From positions 1 through 26,053 of the forward strand of contig CAZZDA010000009.1 in NCBI GenBank assembly GCA_964652585.1: a DNA stretch of 26,053 nucleotides, in the 5' to 3' direction. Position 1 is the stretch's first letter, and each line of letters opens with the position of its first letter. This document shows, piece by piece, positions 21,735 to 26,053 of this stretch. This DNA comes from CAZZDA01 sp964652585. Its GTDB lineage: Bacteria > Patescibacteriota > Patescibacteriia > UBA1544. The notes under the pieces were generated by a model. It did not search any database. It was not told the DNA's origin and was given only the letters and a program-made list of their open reading frames with translations. Both the position numbers and the translations under genes were made by a program.

Positions 21735-22283
21735 CTACCTGCTGACGCGGGTAACAACCAAATTCACGTTGTTGATGATATCAGTCACTGCAACTGCCTC
21801 ACCGGTATTAATGGTACCGCCTGTCCACCCATAGCCATAATTACCATATCCTCTGTAGTGATGATATCCACCTGAACCATTAACGCTATTACCACCAGTG
21901 TTGGCACGTGTGGTAACATTGTTGTTGACTGTGGTGTCTTCCACCTCTACTTCAACGTCCATGTCACCTCCTCGGCGAGATAGGCAACCACAGTCATCTT
22001 CTACTGTTGTTTGCACGTTGTTGACATTGTTGTCAATCCAAGTTGTAGCATAAGCATTGCCAGTAGTGATGTGGCCCCAAGCAGTGCGGCCATTAACAGA
22101 ATTACGGCCGGTATTTGCGCTTGTGGTAACGTTGTTGTTGACTGTGGTGTCTTCCACCTCTACTTCAACATCAACATCTGAACTGCCGCCACCATACCAC
22201 CAACCGCCATATGCGGCAACCGGGCTTACGCTCAAAGCGAACGCAAATGCTGCAACAGTCATAAGTGTAAATGCAAATTTCAT
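21735..22283 (-). CDS. Small secreted protein with two NTGGN/TGDA-type repeats
   Basis: A 182-residue exported protein with signal peptide 1-24 (ending SPVAA). It is almost entirely two tandem units (about 36-94 and 107-178), each beginning DVEVEVEDTTVNNNVTT, then ANTGxNSVNG, then ITTGNAYATTWIDNNVNNV or INTGEAVAVTDIINNVN. A Gly/Tyr-rich insert (YHHYRGYGNYGYGW) lies in the second unit, and a CGC pair sits between the units. The DNA of the unit starts is identical over 36 nt (21921-21956 and 22134-22169), so the duplication or its homogenisation is fairly recent. The regular alternation of beta-prone strands and NTG/TTG turns suggests a beta-solenoid; this is inference. Function unknown. Confidence 0.85.
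   Translation of the reverse strand: MKFAFTLMTVAAFAFALSVSPVAAYGGWWYGGGSSDVDVEVEVEDTTVNNNVTTSANTGRNSVNGRTAWGHITTGNAYATTWIDNNVNNVQTTVEDDCGCLSRRGGDMDVEVEVEDTTVNNNVTTRANTGGNSVNGSGGYHHYRGYGNYGYGWTGGTINTGEAVAVTDIINNVNLVVTRVSR
21921..21956 (-). repeat. 36-nt direct repeat, copy 1 (see 22134-22169)
   Basis: Identical to 22134-22169. It encodes VEVEVEDTTVNN at the start of the second protein repeat. Confidence 0.93.
22134..22169 (-). repeat. 36-nt direct repeat, copy 2 (see 21921-21956)
   Basis: Identical to 21921-21956; start of the first protein repeat of the 182-residue protein. Confidence 0.93.
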
Positions 22284-22575
22284 ATTGTGTACTGCACCCC
22301 CTCTCTAGGTTCTCGCCGGACAAGTATGATGAGCAGAGCCCTGTCCGCCGATAAGAGACAGTTTGCCCACATACGATATCCGACAATAATATTCATTACG
22401 CGGTTGCTTTTGGCAACTCGTAAGGATATACACGCCCATGGGCATATACCCTTTTAAATTGCAAAATAAAAACACCCAAGGATTGGGCATTTCTAATTTT
22501 TCACTCGCGTTCTTTTTCTCTTTTCAAGTGAGAAAAAGTGAGAGCAGTATCAAGGAAGATATACACATAGCTCCC
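22284..22575. other. Non-coding upstream region of the 182-residue protein gene
   Basis: No protein gene. On the minus strand it would form a long leader with several hairpins: CGGACA/TGTCCG (22317-22322 with 22345-22350), GTTGC/GCAAC (22403-22417), the 10-bp palindrome GCCCATGGGC (22434-22443), a small terminator-like hairpin (22475-22487) and CTTTTTCTC/GAGAAAAAG (22512-22538). I could not choose a promoter for the gene with confidence. A purine-rich AGAGGGGGTG lies 11-20 nt before the ATG. Confidence 0.5.
22465..22487 (-). terminator. Terminator-like hairpin upstream of the 182-residue protein gene
   Basis: On the minus strand CCCAA-TCC-TTGGG is followed by TGTTTTTATTTT. The stem is only five pairs. 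It could stop transcription arriving from the right, or act as an attenuator in the leader of the gene at 22283. Confidence 0.4.
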
Positions 22576-22605
22576 TTGACAACTATTTCAGTTTCTATGT
22601 ATAAT
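22576..22605 (+). promoter_or_regulatory. Strong promoter for a plus-strand candidate small RNA
   Basis: TTGACA (22576-22581), 18-bp spacer and TATAAT (22600-22605): both boxes are perfect consensus. Expected start at about 22611-22613. Confidence 0.85.
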
Positions 22606-22610
22606 GAGAT

Positions 22611-22726
22611 TGTGATTTAGGTAGCAAATTAGTCCCTGCCCAGGGTTCGCGTAGCAACCTAAATCACATTCCATTCATTTTCCACAAAAAAATGCAGCAT
22701 ACCGTAAGTTTACTGCATTTTTTTGT
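22611..22726 (+). ncRNA. Candidate small RNA of unknown class
   Basis: Transcription from the consensus promoter would begin exactly at a perfect 12-bp stem, TGTGATTTAGGT (22611-22622) with ACCTAAATCACA (22657-22668). The stem encloses a 34-nt loop with an inner CCCT-GCCC-AGGG hairpin and two copies of GTAGCA. The transcript ends at a 14-bp hairpin with a T7 run (to 22726). It would be about 110 nt long. No credible ORF lies in it. It matches none of the classes I could check from memory (6S, SRP, tmRNA, RNase P, common riboswitches). The next plus-strand gene, dnaB, starts 426 bp beyond the terminator, so an independent RNA is more likely than a dnaB leader. Confidence 0.6.
22684..22726. terminator. 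Bidirectional terminator shared by two convergent transcripts
   Basis: A 14-bp perfect stem (22684-22697 with 22713-22726) made of ACA7TGCAG and its complement, with a 15-nt loop. There is a T7 run at the 3' side whichever strand is read. It would end both the plus-strand candidate RNA and the minus-strand transcript from 22854. Confidence 0.8.
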
Positions 22727-22854
22727 ACAAAAAAGTATTGTTGTTTGTGCTGACAAACACACGTACCACCTGTACACAAACAGTGCCCGCATGGGGAATC
22801 TGATTGGGCAAACGATACGTCATATAATGTATGTATATTTGTTTTTAAATCAAC
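22686..22854 (-). ncRNA. Candidate minus-strand small RNA or short mRNA
   Basis: From the promoter at 22861-22888 a transcript of about 170 nt would run to the bidirectional terminator. Visible pairings are GTTTGTG with CACAAAC (22743-22781) and GCCC with GGGC (around 22789-22815). A 37-codon ORF (22823 to 22710, beginning MTYRLPNQIPHAG) lies inside but has no SD. It could be a small RNA, or an mRNA for this peptide. I cannot decide, and no family is recognised. Confidence 0.45.
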
Positions 22855-22860
22855 AATCTA

Positions 22861-22888
22861 AGTATAGCGCTTAATAATAATTTGTCAA
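22861..22888 (-). promoter_or_regulatory. Strong minus-strand promoter, convergent with 22576-22605
   Basis: TTGACA (22888-22883), 16-bp spacer and TATACT (22866-22861). Expected start near 22854. Confidence 0.75.
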
Positions 22889-23040
22889 ACTTTTTTTTGG
22901 CTTATCTAAGCCAATGAAAAATGAACTATCTTACAATTAGGAAGAATTCCTATATTGTAGGCATTTTTTCCACAGGTTGTACACTTTTTATTCAAATCTC
23001 TCTCCTTGCCGAGCTATATCATTTGACGTAAGATAAGATT
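22889..23040. other. Non-coding region upstream of dnaB with two palindromes
   Basis: TTGGCTTA-TC-TAAGCCAA (22897-22914) is a perfect 8-bp hairpin preceded by a T8 run. TACAATTAGGAA-GAA-TTCCTA-T-ATTGTA (22932-22960) is a stem of 12 pairs with one bulge, followed after four bases by T6, so it may terminate plus-strand transcription. I see no gene and no confident dnaB promoter here. Confidence 0.5.
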
Positions 23041-23145
23041 TCATGGAACATAGAGAACATAACAGATAGCAGCATTATTCATCTCCATACACAAAGCATT
23101 GTATGAGAAGATTTTGTTCCATGTTCTATGTTACATGTTCCATGA
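23041..23145. repeat. Word-repeat inverted element upstream of dnaB
   Basis: The left arm begins TCATGGAACATAGAGAACAT (23041-23060). The right arm (about 23115-23145) is built from TGTTCCATGTTCTATGTTAC and ends ATGTTCCATGA, the exact 11-bp inverse of the left end. About 50 bp lie between the arms. The dnaB ATG is 6 nt past the element. A related pair of arms follows dnaB at 24564-24664. Confidence 0.7.
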
Positions 23146-23151
23146 TTTTCT

Positions 23152-24540
23152 ATGGTCAATTCTCAAATCGTCCCTCCACACAGCATTGAAGCGGAAGAGT
23201 CTTTGCTCTGCGCGCTCCTGATAGATCAAAATGCTATTACAAAAATAGCGGATGTGGTCATACCCGACGACTTCTACAAAGACGCGCATCGTATGATCTT
23301 TGAAACCATGCAAGAACTTTACGCGCGGCATGAACCGACCGATCTTTTAAGTTTGGGGAATCGTCTTGAAGAGAAAAAACAACTTGATACTATCGGCGGA
23401 CGAACAATGCTCGCTCAACTTTCAAACACTTCGGCAACTGCCGCCCATGTAGTACAGCATGCAAAAATCGTGCAAAAAAAAGCAACACTGCGCCGTCTCT
23501 TAACAGCTGCCAGCAGCATCACCAAGCTTGGCCATGAGGAAGCGGAAGATCTGGAAAAAACGCTTGACACGGCAGAACAAGAGCTGTTCAAAGTTTCACA
23601 AAAGTATCTTAAAAAGTCCTTTATACCCATCACAAGTATTTTAAGCGAGGCGTTTGATCGCATTGATGAAATGCACAAAGAAAAAGGGAAGATGCGAGGC
23701 ATATCGAGCGGCTTTACGGATATTGACCAAAAGCTTGCCGGTTTTCAGAAATCAGACCTGATCATTCTGGCAGCACGCCCTTCTTTAGGAAAAACAACAC
23801 TTGCTCTTGATTTTGCCCGACAGATTGCCATACATTCAAAGGTGCCTGTGGGTATTTTCAGCTTGGAAATGTCTAAGGAACAGCTTGTGGATAAGCTTAT
23901 TTGCGCGGAGGCAGGAGTTGACTTGTGGCGTATGCGCACAGGACGCTTGTCTGACACCGAAGGATCGGATGATTTTCCAAAAATAGGACAGGCTATGGGC
24001 ACACTCTCAGAGGCTCCTATTTATATTGATGATTCGGGAAGCGCAAATATTATGGAGATTCGTACCAAAGCACGAAGATTGCAAAGCGAAAAGGGGTTGG
24101 GAATGTTGGTTATTGACTACTTACAGTTGATGGAAGGCAGAACCAGCACCGATAACCGCGTGCAGGAGGTATCAGAAATTACAAGAGGTCTGAAAAGTAT
24201 CGCGCGCGAATTAAACATACCGGTCATCGCGCTCTCACAGCTCTCCCGTGTTGTTGAATCACGCACTGTTTCTATACCGCGTTTAGCTGATCTGCGCGAT
24301 TCAGGATCTATTGAACAAGATGCTGATGTAGTAATGTTTATTTATCGCAAAGCAATGGATAAGAATTTCAAAAAAGAAGAGCTACCCGCAGAAGAGAGAT
24401 CTATTGCTGAAATACATGTTGAAAAACACCGCAACGGACCAACCGGCATGGTACGCCTCTTTTTTGACGAAGATAAGGTTACCTTCAGAAACCTGGATAA
24501 GCAGTATGCGGCTATGGCGGCACCGTCATCTGCGACGTAA
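23152..24540 (+). CDS. dnaB: Replicative DNA helicase DnaB
   Basis: Hexameric 5'-3' helicase that unwinds DNA at the replication fork and recruits primase. The length of 462 residues is typical. The N-terminal domain (about 8-105) begins PPHSIEAEESLLCALLID; a linker helix follows. The RecA-like motor (about 180-450) has GISSGFTDIDQKLAGFQKSDLIILAARPSLGKTTLALDFA (Walker A about 208-216, with Ala in place of the usual first Gly), IFSLEMSKEQLVDKL, MLVIDYLQLM (Walker B), IPVIALSQLSR and ADLRDSGSIEQDADVVMFIYR with the arginine finger region. No intein is present. The start ATG at 23152 lies 6 nt after the word-repeat element and has no SD. Confidence 0.97.
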   Translation: MVNSQIVPPHSIEAEESLLCALLIDQNAITKIADVVIPDDFYKDAHRMIFETMQELYARHEPTDLLSLGNRLEEKKQLDTIGGRTMLAQLSNTSATAAHVVQHAKIVQKKATLRRLLTAASSITKLGHEEAEDLEKTLDTAEQELFKVSQKYLKKSFIPITSILSEAFDRIDEMHKEKGKMRGISSGFTDIDQKLAGFQKSDLIILAARPSLGKTTLALDFARQIAIHSKVPVGIFSLEMSKEQLVDKLICAEAGVDLWRMRTGRLSDTEGSDDFPKIGQAMGTLSEAPIYIDDSGSANIMEIRTKARRLQSEKGLGMLVIDYLQLMEGRTSTDNRVQEVSEITRGLKSIARELNIPVIALSQLSRVVESRTVSIPRLADLRDSGSIEQDADVVMFIYRKAMDKNFKKEELPAEERSIAEIHVEKHRNGPTGMVRLFFDEDKVTFRNLDKQYAAMAAPSSAT

Positions 24541-24672
24541 CAAGTACCTACATTTTAATAATTACGTAACACATAACATAGAGCACGTAACAAAAAAGTT
24601 TGAGAACATTTGAAAGAAATAGTAGATATTTTATTATGTTCCATGTTTCATGTTCTATGTTCCATAAAATAC
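24541..24672. repeat. Word-repeat inverted element between dnaB and ybaB
   Basis: The arms 24564-24592 (ACGTAACACATAACATAGAG then CACGTAACA) and 24633-24664 (ATGTTCCATGTTTCATGTTC then TATGTTCCAT) are loose inverted copies. They share words with the element at 23041-23145 (AACATAGAG; TGTTCCATGTT; CATGTTCTATGTT). The second arm ends 8 bp before the ybaB ATG. If translation began at an upstream TTG (24610), the protein would gain an artificial CSMFHVLCSIKY-type extension. Confidence 0.65.
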
Positions 24673-24942
24673 ATGTTCAACAAAATTAAAGACCTAAAAG
24701 AAATGCGCTCCCAAGCAAAACAACTGCAAGACGCACTCGCAGAGGAAAAGATCACTGTAGAAAAGCATGGAATCACCGTAACTATTGATGGTAATTTACG
24801 TATCATCTCGCTGGAACTTCCCGATAACATAGATGATGCCGCACAACTTTCCCGTACGCTCACCACGATGATAAATGATGGCTTAAAACAGGCGCAAATG
24901 CGCATGGCACAAGCAGCGCAAAGTTTAGGACTTGGGAAATAA
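24673..24942 (+). CDS. ybaB: YbaB/EbfC family nucleoid-associated protein
   Basis: Small DNA-binding protein of 89 residues from the ATG at 24673 (MFNKIKDLKEMRSQAKQLQ). The family forms tweezer-like dimers that coat DNA and is almost always next to recR, as here (15 bp before it). The N-terminal helix (1-30) is followed by three beta-strands (ITVEKHGITVTIDGNLRIISLEL) and a C-terminal helix (DAAQLSRTLTTMINDGLKQAQMRMAQAAQSL). The 'G.v.V...G...v..i.l' pattern fits the family. An upstream TTG start would add 21 residues coded by the word-repeat element and is rejected. Confidence 0.93.
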   Translation: MFNKIKDLKEMRSQAKQLQDALAEEKITVEKHGITVTIDGNLRIISLELPDNIDDAAQLSRTLTTMINDGLKQAQMRMAQAAQSLGLGK

Positions 24943-24957
24943 AAAGCAAAGTGCCAC

Positions 24958-25554
24958 ATGCAACTCCCCAATCCCCTGACAAATCTTTTAGAACAATTCT
25001 CCTCACTCCCCGGTATTGGACCCCGTACTGCGGAACGGTTGGTTTTTTGGTTGCTCAAACGATCTCCTGCATCACTAACAGCCTTTGCACGAGTTTTGGA
25101 AAATGCATCACACAGTCTTACCATGTGTGTTCGCTGTCATAATATCGCTGAAAAAAGTGATATATGCTTACTATGTTCCGACTCCAAAAGAGATAGTGCA
25201 GCACTATGTGTTGTAGCTGACATTCCTGATCTTTTGGCGCTTGAAAAAACAGGTGCCTATCATGGACTCTATCATGTACTTTGCGGCGTACTTGATCCTC
25301 TCGCAGGCATCACGCCGGAAAGCTTAACCATCGATCATTTGAAAGAACGTCTTGCGGCGCATACAGAGATCACTGAACTTATTTTTGCACTCAACCCTGA
25401 CACGCAAGGAGAGGTAACCTCTTCGTATATTCAAAAATTTGTTGCACGACCGAATCTTACTATTACGCGGCTTGCGAGAGGTTTGCCGCAAGGATCAGAT
25501 GTTGAATACGCCGATGAGGTAACACTCGCGCACGCACTCACGGAACGAAGATAG
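24958..25554 (+). CDS. recR: Recombination protein RecR
   Basis: Ring-forming DNA clamp of the RecFOR pathway that helps load RecA at gaps. The 198 residues are the usual length. The N-terminal helix-hairpin-helix shows LPGIGPRTAERLVFWLL. The zinc finger is CVRCHNIAEKSDICLLC (about 57-73). The Toprim domain has LCVVADIPDLLALEKTGAYHGLYHVLCGVLDPLAGITPE, and then LIFALNPDTQGEVTSSYI and TRLARGLPQGSDVEYADEVTLAHAL. Usual family residues are 'LCVVE.P.D', so Ala replaces Glu in the first Toprim position (VVADIPD); the Glu of ALEKTG is kept. It is the last gene of the dnaB-ybaB-recR cluster and is convergent with rplU. Confidence 0.97.
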   Translation: MQLPNPLTNLLEQFSSLPGIGPRTAERLVFWLLKRSPASLTAFARVLENASHSLTMCVRCHNIAEKSDICLLCSDSKRDSAALCVVADIPDLLALEKTGAYHGLYHVLCGVLDPLAGITPESLTIDHLKERLAAHTEITELIFALNPDTQGEVTSSYIQKFVARPNLTITRLARGLPQGSDVEYADEVTLAHALTERR

Positions 25555-25560
25555 TGCAAC

Positions 25561-25596
25561 AAAAAAAACAGTACGGGATTGCCATACTGTTTTTTC
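25561..25596. terminator. Bidirectional terminator between recR and rplU
   Basis: A6ACAGTA and TACTGTT6 pair across an 11-nt loop, giving a T-run on either strand. It lies between the convergent ends of recR (25554) and rplU (25613). Confidence 0.88.
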
Positions 25597-25612
25597 TTAG
25601 ATGACGGTAGTT

Positions 25613-25930
25613 TTACGCGATCTTATCGATCCGTACTCTCGTCACTTGCTGACGATGTCCTTTGGTACGCATATAACGCACCTTTGCCTTGTATTTTATC
25701 ACTGTTACTTTCTTTGCTTTTTCTTGGGAAAGAATGGTGCCGGTTACTTTTACACTTTTTACCGTAGGCGTCCCCACGCTCACTTCTTTGCCTTTTTCAT
25801 CACCAACTAAAAATACCTCTGTAAAGTTTATGGTATCTCCTTCTTTTCCTTCCAATTTTTCTATAGTGATCTCGTCTTTTGGCGCAACCGTGTACTGTTT
25901 GCCACCTGTTTGAATTACTGCGAATGTCAT
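25613..25930 (-). CDS. rplU: 50S ribosomal protein L21
   Basis: Primary 23S rRNA-binding protein of the large subunit, 105 residues, full length. It has MTFAVIQTGGKQYTVAPKDEI at the start, VFLVGDEKGKEVSVGTPTV in the middle and the C-terminal rRNA-binding signature KVTVIKYKAKVRYMRTKGHRQQVTRVRID. In most bacteria rpmA (L27) follows rplU in the same operon. Here rplU is followed by the terminator and recR on the other strand, so rpmA is not adjacent. The ATG at 25930 has no SD. A -10-like TATACA at 25938-25933 lies only a few bases upstream, so the message may be leaderless or nearly so. Confidence 0.97.
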   Translation of the reverse strand: MTFAVIQTGGKQYTVAPKDEITIEKLEGKEGDTINFTEVFLVGDEKGKEVSVGTPTVKSVKVTGTILSQEKAKKVTVIKYKAKVRYMRTKGHRQQVTRVRIDKIA

Positions 25931-26053
25931 ACTGTATAGTTATTTCAAAATTATCAACAATGTGCACTCTAACACAATAGAGAAAAAGAATCAAGGGGTC
26001 GTTCTCTCTCATGTCAAATGCGACATTGAGGCAAATTCAGCAGGTGTTTTCAT
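25931..26053. other. Right-edge intergenic region with a small palindrome
   Basis: No gene is supported. 26007-26029 is an imperfect palindrome, CTCATGTC-AAATGC-GACATTGAG. Its minus strand contains ATGTCGCATT, the 10-mer seen twice at the left edge. A 14-codon ORF ending at the window edge on the minus strand is not convincing. Confidence 0.4.

Noticed and set aside
22284..23151. Replication origin near dnaB
   Set aside because: No cluster of DnaA boxes (TTATNCACA) was found and no dnaA or dnaN is present; the palindromes are better explained as RNA hairpins and word repeats.
24648..25124. 158-codon minus-strand ORF over ybaB and recR
   Set aside because: Shadow of two certain genes; its end is word-repeat sequence.
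1..26053. CRISPR array, tRNA or rRNA genes
   Set aside because: I saw no regularly spaced direct repeats with unique spacers, no T-arm consensus with cloverleaf pairing, and no rRNA core sequences.

Overview
The window reads as bacterial chromosome, most likely from a Candidate Phyla Radiation (Patescibacteria, Parcubacteria-like) genome. This placement is inferred from gene content and style: secreted proteins built from 'NTGGN ... TGDA' repeats, a DUF5666-like secreted protein, a compact HrcA, many starts without a clear Shine-Dalgarno, and intergenic 'word-repeat' palindromes. TGA serves as a normal stop in several genes, so the UGA=Gly code of Gracilibacteria is not used. No database search was possible.

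Layout. 1-2.6 kb: a secreted DUF5666-like protein and an AT-rich hypothetical gene. 2.67-7.31 kb: a heat-shock operon hrcA-grpE-dnaK-dnaJ on the minus strand, with a TTGACA/TACACT promoter and a perfect CIRCE operator, so HrcA should repress its own operon. A palindrome of about 110 bp overlaps the 3' end of grpE. 7.3-10.1 kb: two small membrane proteins, two tandem paralogous membrane-anchored proteins sharing 63 identical nucleotides, and a secreted CHAP-like protein with its own promoter and a long leader. 10.1-10.5 kb: a scar holding a frameshifted IS30-family transposase C-terminus beside strong palindromes. 10.5-15.9 kb: an ABC export operon, in transcription order HlyD-type adaptor, MacB/LolD-type ATPase, two MacB/FtsX permeases. 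15.9-18.5 kb: a VIT-family metal transporter, a small acidic protein on the plus strand with its own SD and terminator, and a GH1 glycosidase. 18.6-22.3 kb: two secreted or surface repeat proteins, one of 972 residues with a C-terminal membrane anchor. 22.3-23.15 kb: about 870 bp without a convincing protein gene but with two strong convergent promoters and a shared bidirectional terminator, that is, two candidate small RNAs. 23.15-25.6 kb: dnaB, ybaB and recR on the plus strand. 25.6-25.9 kb: rplU, convergent with recR.

How the parts fit. The left half pairs protein folding (DnaK system) with envelope functions (ABC exporter, CHAP protein, anchored proteins). The right end is core replication, repair and translation. 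Three separate genes carry pieces of one repeat family, which suggests a shared surface architecture. The least explained parts are the RNA-like locus at 22.57-22.89 kb, the word-repeat palindromes at grpE and dnaB, and the repeat proteins themselves.
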